Assembly: GCA_021464525.1 (NCBI GenBank)
Contig: JADRCO010001065.1
Location: 1 to 22,920, forward strand
Origin: Rhizophagus sp. LPA8_4_AMF
Taxonomy: Eukaryota > Glomeromycota > Glomeromycetes > Glomerales > Glomeraceae
DNA length: 22,920 bases
Direction of reading: 5' to 3'
Shown in pieces: positions 1-9,414 of the stretch. The stretch's first letter is position 1. Each line of letters opens with the position of its first letter. A model generated the notes under the pieces. The model worked only from the letters and a program-made list of their open reading frames with translations. It searched no databases and was not told the origin of the DNA. A program made the translations under genes and the position numbers.

Positions 1-112
1 TCGGTCAAACGGTCAGCCATAGCGGTCGGTCAGAACGGTCGGTCGGTCAAAGGTTCTTGACCGGTTATGACCGACCGATGACCGACCATGACCGACCGTT
101 GCCATCCCTAGT
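1..112. repeat. GGTCGGTCA-rich inverted repeat at the left edge
   Basis: The first ~110 bases are far richer in G+C than the surroundings. The left half carries repeated GGTC/GGTCGGTCA on this strand and the right half carries TGACCGACC, its reverse complement, with a turning point near position 55-60. Such a palindromic cluster resembles the end of a DNA transposon or a dispersed hairpin repeat. The window starts inside it, so its full extent is unknown. The repeat structure is seen; the transposon origin is inference. Confidence 0.6.
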
Positions 113-124
113 CAAGAATGACAC

Positions 125-183
125 TTTTGCCGGACGGACATATCAACCTGCGTAGAAATATATAGTCCTTCGTTACACTTCGG
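125..183 (+). repeat. Short dispersed repeat, copy 1
   Basis: This stretch shares CCGGA-GGACA, then CGTAGA-ATATATA, then ACTTCGGACTAA in the same order with positions 21320-21370. In the second copy the ends (AGTCCG and CGGACT) are inverted repeats of each other, which suggests a small MITE-like element. There is no coding capacity. Confidence 0.4.
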
Positions 184-370
184 ACTAAGAATAAGTCACG
201 TGAGAATTCTTTACTGCGGAAATATTATAGAACGTAACAAGTAAATATTTAACAGAATGGGAAGCTTCTGACTAATAATTAATAATCAAAAAAAATGCAA
301 TATAAATAAATTAGTTTTAACTAGTAATGCAGTTAGTTGGAACTGTCCCAACGAATTGGCCGGCATATAA

Positions 371-450
371 CGGATTGTGACCACAGTTACGAATCCAATG
401 TGCCGTTAATGTTATTAATGCCGTAACTTTTACTGTGGTCAATGATTCCG
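371..450. repeat. Imperfect inverted repeat
   Basis: The arm at 371-390 (containing TTGTGACCACAGTTAC) is matched by the reverse complement of 423-450 (GTAACTTTTACTGTGGTCAA), separated by ~32 bases. It could form a hairpin and may be part of a transposon relic. No gene is associated with it. Confidence 0.4.
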
Positions 451-750
451 TAGAGTATAAATAGTTTAATAATATACATCGCTTAACATTAAATTTTGAT
501 ATCAAATTCGGAGAGATTTAAAAATTATATGTTAAGTCATACTGATTTTAAATAACTTCTTTTTATAAATTTCATGGAACGATAATTTTAATAGTAATGA
601 AGGAGAAGAAGAATGAATAATTAGAATGATATAGAAATATGATATTTACATACTTTATTTTATGCTTTATAAAATACGTATTTTTAAGACAAATTTAAAA
701 TTTAATAAATATTACATATCTGATATACACAAGTTATGGTACCTATTTAC

Positions 751-804
751 GGTACATACACCAGTTACGGCACATATACCAGTTACGGCGCATTTACCAG
801 TTCC
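751..804 (+). repeat. Three tandem copies of an 18-bp unit
   Basis: Units 751-768, 769-786 and 787-804 read GGTACATACACCAGTTAC, GGCACATATACCAGTTAC and GGCGCATTTACCAGTTCC. A more degenerate copy may precede them. This is a minisatellite-like tract in non-coding DNA. Confidence 0.65.
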
Positions 805-1540
805 AATATGTCGTATCTTAACGTAAAGAGTTATAACTAGTTATAACTCAGTTGTGATACAGCTCATCCCAATGTGATCGAGTTCCAACTGCATCTCCAG
901 TTTTAACCGTGAAAATAAAATAAATGTGATAGTTCTTTCTGCTGTCACATGATTGGTACAGCACGTGATATTTGCAACTGTGATTATAGCGCTTAAATAC
1001 TGCTTAAATGCCATATGAATCCTCTTTTCATGCAATAATACTCTGTTGCATAAGATCAATAACCTTCATTGATTTACAAATTCTTTTATGATGACGTTTA
1101 AAATTTCTTTATGCAACGATTGATTTATCAGTTTATTTTTTAATTAGTCTATTTATAACAACAAATCCATTTGACTTCGTATATTGGTTAAAAAAATGTC
1201 CTGCAATGTCATAATTATCAAAAATTATTCTAACTTCAAGTGAAATAGGATTCAGATCAATCTCTGTTTCTTCTTCCTGGTACCCAAAGTCAATAACTGA
1301 TGTTAAAATTGTTTATATGCATAAACACTTCCTATTATCATTGCTACACTATAAGTATCATCAAATGTTATTCAAATAATTTTATCATTAAAACTACCTC
1401 ATATTGTGATATTGTAAAAAATAAGAGATAAAAAAGTAAAACAAACCATACAAAAATATATATGATATCGTGATGTTACGTGATACAAAACTTCTGCGAT
1501 GATTTGTACTAAGATTTTTATCAATATTAAATATTAAAAA
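805..1540. other. Non-coding stretch, no gene recognised
   Basis: Base composition is somewhat more even at 840-1060, and a 72-codon open frame exists there on the minus strand, but it has no motif, no homologous copy in the window and no sign of splicing. The rest is AT-rich without structure that I can name. Confidence 0.5.
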
Positions 1541-2030
1541 GAAATAAATATAAAAAAATTTGGGTTAAAAATCGGAAAAAAATAATAAACGAACTAATGA
1601 ATATTTTTTTAAAAAATATTTCAGTTTGAAAACCGAAAATAAACAAATATTTAATATTTAAAAAAAAAAATAAAGTTTAACCCAAAAATATAATTTTTTT
1701 TTTTAAAAAAATAATAAATAAAAAATGAAAAATTTTAAAAAATATTTTTTTTTCTAAAAAAAACAGAATAGAAATAAAATCTTTAAAGATATCCGTTTAA
1801 AGAAAAAAACGAAAAAGAAATAAAAAAAATTCGGTTTAAAAAAAAATATATGTATATATATATATTGAAAAAAAAAGAAATTTTGAATCAAAAAAAATTT
1901 TTCAAAATCAACGTTCTGCTGCGGCCGATCGTATCGTTCCAAAGATTAATAAACTAAACTTTTTTCGTTAGTATTATAAAAAAAAAATCCAAATTTCATT
2001 AACCAGAACTAAATTAGTCCACAAAAATCT
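1540..2030. repeat. A/T homopolymer-rich repeat with CGGTTTAAA/GTTTGAAAACCG motifs
   Basis: The region consists of runs of A or T interspersed with short motifs such as TCAGTTTGAAAACCG and TTCGGTTTAAA, plus a TA microsatellite at ~1848-1865. Its right end (TTCATTAACCAGAACTAAATTAGTCCA, ~1996-2022) matches the right end of a similar tract at 9368-9395. Together they look like copies of one decayed dispersed element. No protein-coding signal is seen. Confidence 0.45.
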
Positions 2031-3590
2031 TCACGGAACAAATTATTTTAACTATAATAAAACGAAATAGATCAGGAGCAGACATATCACGCGTTTCCAT
2101 GGTACAATTCAAATTAGAGTAATCCAAATATTACCAAATTTTTTTAATTATATAGATTTTGGTTTATTCTACTTATTGTATTCTTTATATTCACAATTAT
2201 TCATCTCACAAACATCTTTTTATTTCAAAAAACGACAGATTTCTTCTATTATTATTAATTGCATTTAACGTTTACTTAATTTATTTTTTAATTATTAGCG
2301 TAACCTTTTTTTTGCACGGAGTTAAGAGAAGTTAAAATTAAATATTTTTAATTTAATAGCGTAAATTTCAGCAATTTTTTTTAAAACTTGTAAAATACGA
2401 TAATATAACAAAAATACTGGAAATTAAAAAATAATATAAAAAATATATTAATGAACAGTATAGTAGAATTAAGAATGAATTTGAAATTAAAGGTAAATTG
2501 AATTAAAAATAAAATGAATTATAATCTCCATAACGTTAAAGAACATTTTTAATAAATGGAATTGTCTAAAATTAAATTCACACGTTTGTGTAAAATATGT
2601 ATAAATAATTGTATATTTTTTTTAGAGTTCAACGTTACATGGTTTAAAAGTTTTAACGAATATGGTGTAAGCATGTTTTTTTTTATCAAATAATTTATTA
2701 AATATCGATAAAATTGTTTTAAGTACAATCAATTAATTATATATGGTGTTTATTTTACATATTTTTATTATTAACAAAGAAATATAAATATAGAAAATAT
2801 AGAAAATTTTACTAGTAAGATTATTTGCTATTACACAGTAATACATAAAGTTCGCTTTCATTATTTATTATCCCAATTTTATTATTTCAACAATAAAAAA
2901 TTTTTTCAAACCATTTAGATACAGAAAAATTATTTTCAACACTAATATTACAATAGTAAGATTTCATATATGAAACTTCTTAGCTTATAGTTTGTTACCT
3001 AATAAATTTTAAGTTATTAGTAATTATACAATATAACTTTCAACTTTTTCTTTTTTTTTAATAAACTTTAATTTGTACTATCATCGAATATTAATCATTT
3101 TTACTTAATATAATAAAAGAATCAGAATCAACATTAAAAATTTGAAAAATTTAAACAGTATACTAATTCATTAAAAGTCACTTTACTAGCTAAAGTTTAG
3201 ATTCGAATATTCAATAAATTTTTTTTTTTTCAAAAAAAAACCAACATTAATAAACAATACTTTAAATTATCGAATGTTTTCAATCTTATTATAAATTATA
3301 AAAATTTATTCGCGATATTAGGCTTTTAGCTATGATAAAGCTAATTTTAAAAATTGTAATAAAATTAATAAAATTGTTAATAATAATAATATTACACATG
3401 GTAATAAAATTTGCTAGTAAAAATTAGTTGATGGGAATAAATCTTTAACTTTTTGAGAAAGAGTCATACGAAGTTCTTAGCAGAAATCGTCGTAATTGAA
3501 AATGCGCAAATAAAAAATTTTTTAATTCACGAAACCTAATCAAAATTTTTTATTACAGTATTAGCTTTAGAAAAAAAAAAAAGTTATCAA
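2030..3590. other. AT-rich intergenic DNA, no feature recognised
   Basis: No open frame of credible composition, no tRNA-like fold and no repeated motif shared with the rest of the window was found here. The right-hand part (from ~3440) may be the start of the kinase upstream flank, because TTCACGAAACCTAATCAAAA resembles a segment near 7755-7775. Confidence 0.4.
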
Positions 3591-4480
3591 ATGTTATGAT
3601 TTACCCAAAAAATAAGACTGCTTAGTTAGTAAGTTACAAAATCAGTTAAATATTTTATCTTTAAACAATTAAAACTTCAATAACTTAAAAGTTAAAGCCG
3701 TACATTATAGCAAATTTGTAAAAAGCTTTATGGAGATTAAAATTTTTTTTTCATTATCATACATTTTTTACTTTAATATTGAAATGCAAAATATCAAATA
3801 TTTTGTATTGTAATGATTAAATTATTTTGATTTATTAAAAAAAAAAAAAAGGAAAAATGAGGATTACCAGCTCAGCAAATATAAAAATTATGATAATATT
3901 GTTAGGAATTTCATGAAGATATTATATTCGAAACGTAACTAACTTTTTTTTAAGATTTAAAGTTTATTTATGTATACTGATTCAGAAAAACAAACAAGTT
4001 TTATTATAAATTGTGAAAATGAGAGTGTATTTTTCTGTAAATATTATTCATATTGAATCTTTTTTTTTTGGCAAATTTCGCTTGATTTCAGATTACGCAC
4101 GTGATCTTAAATTATTGATAAATATTTCCCATAGAAACGTGACTTAGTAAACCCTCCCATTAAACTCCTATAAAATGTTGTCCCTTTTCTGTAAAAAAAA
4201 TTGAATTGATAAATTCTTTAATTTATACTCTAGATTTTTTGACAAACGTTACAACTAGACAAAAATTCAGTATTTGTCATAGAAAATCTTACAATTCTAA
4301 AATTATAGCAAATAACTTTGAAGTTTAAACCCAAAAGTTGATAAGGTAATAAAGTACGTAAGTTTAATATCGAAATTTTGCACAGCTTTAATTTTATTTT
4401 ATTTTCCAATTTGTACGTATTTGAACATTTTACATGTAATGCAAAAATTATAGAATAATGATGCTGTGCTACATAGAATT
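3590..4480 (+). repeat. Kinase-unit upstream flank, copy 1
   Basis: This non-coding segment precedes gene A and has recognisable relatives at 8630-8930 and 22000-22450. Shared landmarks are GTTAAATATTTTATCTTTAA, AAAATATCAAAT, TGGTAATGAT-type blocks and, nearer the gene, CGTGATCTTAAAT followed by AAATATTTCCCATA and TAAAATGTTG. The last block also precedes gene C at ~17685-17770. It is therefore part of the duplicated unit and probably includes promoter sequence; a TATAAAA occurs at ~4170. Confidence 0.6.
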
Positions 4481-4488
4481 AACTTGTA

Positions 4489-4566
4489 GCATGTGATACA
4501 AATTTGTTGATCAAAAGGAGGCGGTACATGAAACTCCATTCTGAAACCCTTTTTTTCCAACAAAAT
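4489..4566 (+). promoter_or_regulatory. Conserved block just upstream of the kinase start (gene A)
   Basis: The GC-richer core GGAGGCGG-ACATGAAACTCC followed by ATTCTGAAACCC and a T run is almost unchanged between A (4515-4552) and C (17957-17993), although nearby non-coding sequence has diverged. Its position within 100 bases of the start suggests core promoter or 5' UTR. The function is inferred from conservation and position only, and recent duplication could also explain part of the similarity. Confidence 0.4.
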
Positions 4567-4611
4567 TAAAAGGAATATTTTGTTATTTCTGTTATACAAA
4601 GGAGCTAATTA

Positions 4612-6885
4612 ATGTGGCTCAATAGAGCGATTGATTTATTAGATTATAATATTCACAGCGACATAGGCAAACAACATGAATTTATACAACAAACAGTTCT
4701 TGCTGATAAATCTTTAACAAATGAAGAAAAAATTGAAGCAATAAGAAGAATAAATAAAACTACTGATAAAAATAAAGTTTTATATAATGAGGGGACAAGA
4801 AGAATTTGTGAAAATTGTAACCAAGAATGTTTGGCTATATCATATTGTGAATATTGTGTTCGAAATTATTTAAAATTAAATTTTTTAAATTGGACATCTG
4901 GAAATAATGATATTGATAATTTAATACAAAAATGTCAAATGGAAACAATTGAACCGGAAAAAATAGTTGAATGGATTCCATATGATAATTTGCAAAATAT
5001 TAAATATCTAACAAAAGGTGGATTCTCAGAAATTTATACAGCAGTTTGGATTGATGGAGGATACTATGAATGGGATTCTATGAAGCAACGATTAACAAGA
5101 TTTGGAGATCAAGATGTAGTACTTAAAAGATTAGAAAATGTTGAAAGTGCAGATCAAAGTTGGTTCGAAGAGGTTCGTAATCTAAATGAATTAATAATCA
5201 TATTACAGTAAATAAATTAACTAATATTCTTTTTTTTATAGGCAAAATCACATTTTGTTATAAGCAATAAACATCCAAATATTGTCAATTGTTTTGGCTT
5301 AACACAAGATCCATCAAATGGAAATTACATACTTGTAATGAATATAATGAATTTAAATTTAAGAGAATACTTACAGCAAAACTATCAACTTACATGGAAA
5401 AGAAAAATTCAAATTGTTCATTACATAACCCTTGCACTCAAAGATGTTCATGATGAAAATGCAATCCATGGAGACTTACATTCTGGAAATATATTATTTA
5501 GACAAGTTAATCAAAGATTCTTTATTAGTGATCTTGGATTTTGTGGTCCTGCAGACAAATCGCCAAAAAGCATATATGGGAATCTTCCTTATATAGCACC
5601 TGAGGTTATTTCTGGAAAACAAACTACAAAAGCATCTGATATTTATAGTATTGCAATGCTTATGTGGGAAATTTCATCTGGACAACCACCATTTAATAAT
5701 TATGAACATGATTATGATCTTGCAATGAATATTGTTAATGGTATAAGACCAAAAATTGTATCAGGAACTCCTTTAGAATATAAAAATTTAATGAAACAAT
5801 GTTGGGATGCTGATCCATCAAAAAGACCTGATATTAATATGCTTTTAGATGAAGTAAAAAAAATTTATAAAAAATATCTGAATATGCCAGATGAATTAGA
5901 AGAAAATAACAATTTAGAAATAAATAAAACAGACAGCTTAGAAGAAGCAAAAGAAACAAGCAGCATATTATTTGCAAGTAGCAAACTTCATAATTTTGAA
6001 AATTTTCCTGAACCAAGAAATGCAACAGAAGGTATATTATTACATATTATTTACTAATTATCTTCATTTATAAATACTAATAATTAATATAATATATTTT
6101 TTATTTTTATTCTTATTTAAAAATCAACAGAAGAACAAGAAGGTATAAGTTGAACAATTTTTTATATCAAATCAATTTACATGTTGTTAACTATTTTTAT
6201 AATTTTTTAGCATTTCATAGCAAATCATATGATAATTTTATATCCCTGATAGTGGTAATTATTTATTAAATTCATAATAAATTTCCTATAATAGAACAAG
6301 ATTCTTTTTAATTGATTTTATTTTTTACTTTTATAGTTAATGATTTTGGCAAATCAAGTAGTAGTAAGAATAACAGTATGTCAAAAAGAATAAGCAGTAT
6401 TTTTAAAGGTAGTTGTTAAATTTACTTTATAAATTATAATTATGATTAATAAAAGATTATTATTACTCAAAAATTTATTGCAGTTAATAGTCAAAAATTT
6501 TCCAAAATGTTTAAAAAATTACAAGTAAATAATGGTGAGTAAAATACTTAATATACTAATCATATTTTATTAAGTATGATTCATTTAATTATTTATTTAT
6601 TTAGATTCTCAAGAAGTTTATAATAATAAAGAAACAATGAAACATCATTCTTGTATTGATGGTATGTGAAATTAGCTTTTATATAAGTAACATATTAACA
6701 GATAATAATAATTTTGTGTTTTTATTTTATAGATGATGATGAAGTACATAATAATCCAAATCTTCGTTCAGAAGAACAAGATGAATTGAAAATTTCTGAT
6801 GGTAAAGAAAATTTTCTAAATGATTTGATATTATTTATTCTTAAATCTAATTTGTAGATTTTTTTTCAATTTTTCAGATATTTAG
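4612..6885 (+). CDS. Protein kinase domain protein A (TKL-like), spliced; start shifted and tail frameshifted
   Basis: This is a predicted Ser/Thr or dual-specificity kinase of the expanded Glomeromycotina family. Suggested exons: 4612-5172, 5242-6031, 6131-6142 (12 nt), 6211-6254, 6337-6408, 6484-6534, 6605-6661, 6733-6801, 6878-6885. Residues 66-82 hold a cluster of five Cys (C66, C69, C73, C79, C82), followed by NWTSGNNDID. The kinase domain then shows GGFSEIYTAVW (Gly loop, ~136), Lys172 in VVLKR, HGDLHSGN with Gly264 in place of the HRD Arg, DLG at 284-286 and APE at 306-308. Two lesions are visible against gene C. The family ATG is ATT here and its frame meets TAA, so translation probably starts at 4612, about ten residues late. 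Exon 4 has four T (6236-6239) where C has five, which shifts the frame and gives a stop at 6391-6393 (~487 residues). The kinase core remains intact. It could be a functional truncated kinase or an early pseudogene. Confidence 0.8.
6131..6142 (+). other. 12-nt micro-exon of gene A
   Basis: AAGAACAAGAAG lies between an acceptor CAACAG and a donor GTATAAG. Joined in phase 1 to the preceding GAA-G it encodes Glu-Glu-Gln-Glu. The same 12-nt exon is found at the equivalent place in genes B (12206-12217) and C (19580-19591), which supports it as real. Confidence 0.65.
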
Positions 6886-6957
6886 ATACGAATTATATAA
6901 ATTTTTTATGATTGACATATAAAGTATTCATTTATTTTATTTTGAATTATTTTATAC

Positions 6958-6999
6958 ACTAAGACTAGAGTAGTAAGGTACCTTACAAAGCTTCTTAGT
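6958..6999 (+). promoter_or_regulatory. Conserved 3' palindrome after gene A
   Basis: Outer arms ACTAAGA (6958-6964) and TCTTAGT (6993-6999) flank a perfect inner palindrome GTAAGGT/ACCTTAC (6973-6986). It lies 73 bases after the stop. Related palindromes follow genes B and C, with base changes that keep the pairing. It probably lies in the 3' UTR or at the transcript end; its role is inference. Confidence 0.5.
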
Positions 7000-7840
7000 T
7001 TGTAATTTCAAATAATTTATTTCATATTTATATTATTAATTATTAAATTATTGCATAAATTCTTATGATTTAAGTGAATTTGTTTTGATAAACGAGAATT
7101 AAGCGTAACCCACATCTTTAATAACAGTTGTTATAATGTTATAATGTATATCATGAATTGTTACATATATTCAATATATCCAATATTTCATTATTATTAA
7201 ATATAAATACAAGTGGTATCCAAATAAATGAATGTTTGATTATTAGACACGACTATGAATAAATATTCTTGAAAATATTGCATAATCTCTATTTTTTTTA
7301 TTACCAACCCCTTACTTGAATAAAGTTTGAAAGCGTTCTCAAAGAATGGATAAAAATTACCTTTAAGTGTAAAAGAGAATAAGATTATCAGTTTCGTCAT
7401 TAAAAAACTATATTAAATTATTTCAGTAAAATAATATTATCGTAAAATTAATTACAGTCTAATGTAATAATTCGTTCGTGATAGTAATTAAAAAAAATTT
7501 CTTAAAACAAAAAATTTTTTTTTAATTAATTCATAGAATTATAGAGAGAGATTATTTGTTAAGATTATAATGAAATTATGTGCTCTAGAAAAATTTCACT
7601 AATTTCTACAATAAAAACGTGTTTAACAGTTGTTAGAAGATTTATTTACCATATCCAGCAACTTCAAGAGATATTATTCTGATAAAGTTTACGATCGTAA
7701 ATAAGGTATAAAAAGCTAAAAACGTTGGTTTTGATACTGCACTAGTGAAAAATCATCTCGTAAATCCTAATCAAAACTTTTTTTATACGCTTTATAGGAA
7801 TTAAGTTATCAAACATTATAGTTTTTGACACAAGTTATAC
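7000..7840 (+). repeat. Kinase-unit downstream flank, copy 1
   Basis: Non-coding sequence colinear with 20493-21225 after gene C. Shared landmarks are AACCCACATCTTTAATAA, TGTTTGATTATTAGACACGA, GTTCTCAAAGAATGGATAAAA and CAGCAACTTCAAGAG. No gene was found. The 67-codon minus-strand frame at 7197-7400 is not preserved in the second copy, so I do not consider it real. Confidence 0.65.
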
Positions 7841-7889
7841 GCTAACTACTACAAAAATTAGGAGTGCATAGGAGTATATAGTAAAGATA

Positions 7890-8579
7890 TAGTGTATGGT
7901 TGGATCTAACATTACGTCCTTCATTTTAATGAACTGTTTTTTATTTGATTATGTAAAGTCTGTAAAGGGTGTCATGTTCTTCGAAATTATTGAAGAGTTT
8001 CTGAATAAAAAGGGTTGCTTTAAAAAAGTGTTTATGTTCCGAAATAAATATGAAGATTACTTACAGGAAATACTAAATACACGAATATTATGATGTAAAA
8101 AATGTAATTTTAATTTTTTTATTGATGTAAATATTAATTCTTGACCAAAAAATTATTAGAAAAGTCACGTAATATGCCAAAATGGCATTTATGGTTAAAA
8201 AATGTTCATTCTAATTTTAACTCATAGGAAAAAATGAATAATAAAATTATAGCATTTGAAAATCGTAGAACTACGCCGGAACTTGGAAAGATTTTAATAA
8301 TAATGCAAGGTATTGGGAATAGTATTAAATTTCCAGAAACGTGTTTAATAAAATACGTATGTTTTGCTTTAATAAAATTCTGACAATTGAGATGTGTATA
8401 AATAATTACAATGGTCGAAATACTCATGTAAGTATCAAAAATCATTATCTGAAATCACATGTAACCTGGAAAATTAAATCTGGCTACCATTTTTTGGAGG
8501 TGACGCTAGAGTGAGTTCTACATGACACAAAATAGATTGTTCTGCAGTGCATTGCGGTGTGATATTTAACCATACACTA
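7890..8579. mobile_element. Probable inserted DNA element with 12-bp terminal inverted repeats
   Basis: TAGTGTATGGTT at 7890-7901 is matched by its exact reverse complement AACCATACACTA at 8568-8579. A second related motif, GCCATACACACTA, lies just outside at 8591-8603, so the right end may be duplicated. Comparison with the flank before gene A indicates that roughly 7840-8625 is extra sequence at this place. An open frame of 65 codons (7896-8093, +) begins inside the left end but has no recognisable domain. A non-autonomous transposon is the likeliest reading; no target-site duplication was identified. Confidence 0.4.
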
Positions 8580-8629
8580 CAAGATATCACGCCATACACA
8601 CTAAATGTTATCGAAACACAAAATTTTTT

Positions 8630-8935
8630 TTAGGTCATTTAGCTTTAAGAGTCACGAATCCTTTAACTGCTCAGTTTTAGTAAGTTGTGAATCTATTAAA
8701 TATTTTATCTATAAATCAATTTAAGACTCCAAGTTAAAGCTATATATCCATTGTAACAAATTTTATTGAGGTTTGATTTTTTTTTAATATCATATATTTT
8801 TACTCAAATATTTGTATGGAAATGATTAAATTATTTTAATTTATAATAAAAAGAAATGGAAAAACAATGATTCTCCAGCAAGTAAAAAAAAATTACGATA
8901 ATATTGTTAGAAATTAATAAAATATTATGTCCGAA
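8630..8935 (+). repeat. Orphan kinase-unit upstream flank, copy 2
   Basis: This matches 3600-3935 over CTGCT-AGTT-TAGTAAGTT, TTAAATATTTTATCTATAA, ATGATTAAATTATTTT and GATAATATTGTTAG-AATT. In the unit before gene A this sequence leads into a kinase gene, but here the match ends near 8940 and no gene follows. It is interpreted as the stump of another tandem copy. Confidence 0.55.
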
Positions 8936-9084
8936 GTCATCAATGGACTTAAACCATATGATAAATTATGCACAAATAATATTTAGATTTATTATAATTT
9001 TAGTGATTGTATATTAATTTAAACGTATTTATATTTATTCTAATTAAAAGATTATATTTATTCAAACAATATATATATATATAC

Positions 9085-9400
9085 ATTTTAATCATTGCAG
9101 CAATAACCTGATCCAAACCTAAAGAGATAAAGGAACAAAAAAAAAAATTATTAAGGGTAAAAAATTAGTAAAGAAACGAGGAAATAAGCGCTTATCCACC
9201 AATCCAAATCTAAATGGTGATAGAATGAAAAAAATTTAGTTTGAATAAAACCAAAAAAAGGAAAAATTAAAAATATAAATATTAGGATAAAAATTTCAGT
9301 TTGAAAACAAACTGAAAAAATTCAACGAAAGTGGAGTAATAAAAAAAAAAATATTTTGATCAAAATTTCATTAACCGAAAACTGAATTAGCCCATCGGAA
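9085..9400. repeat. AT-rich dispersed repeat with AGTTTGAA-AAACC motifs
   Basis: A-rich DNA with repeated TTAGTTTGAATAAAACC and CAGTTTGAAAACAAACTG. The right end (TTTCATTAACCGAAAACTG then AATTAGCCCA) resembles the end of the repeat at 1996-2022. It is likely a decayed copy of the same element. A TA microsatellite precedes it at ~9070-9084. Confidence 0.4.
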
Positions 9401-9414
9401 GCCCATTTTTTATA

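Noticed and set aside
841..1059. Minus-strand open frame of 72 codons
   Set aside because: No motif, no paralog, no splice context; compatible with chance.
1754..1942. Minus-strand frame of Phe/Lys-rich codons
   Set aside because: It is a translation of A and T homopolymers in a repeat.
4399..4599. Minus-strand open frame of 66 codons, with a similar one at 17819-18007
   Set aside because: The shared peptide MEFHVPPPF comes from the duplicated upstream block of genes A and C; the frames differ elsewhere and lie antisense in the promoter or 5' UTR.
5834..6025. Antisense frames over the kinase tail, also 19185-19409
   Set aside because: They are antisense shadows of the kinase exons with Leu/Phe-rich composition derived from Asn/Glu/Lys codons.
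7197..7400. Minus-strand open frame of 67 codons in the unit A downstream flank
   Set aside because: The equivalent region after gene C is altered by indels and does not keep the frame.
8206..8445. Minus-strand open frame of 79 codons inside the inserted element
   Set aside because: Hydrophobic, no recognisable transposase motif, and no conserved copy to compare; chance is likelier.
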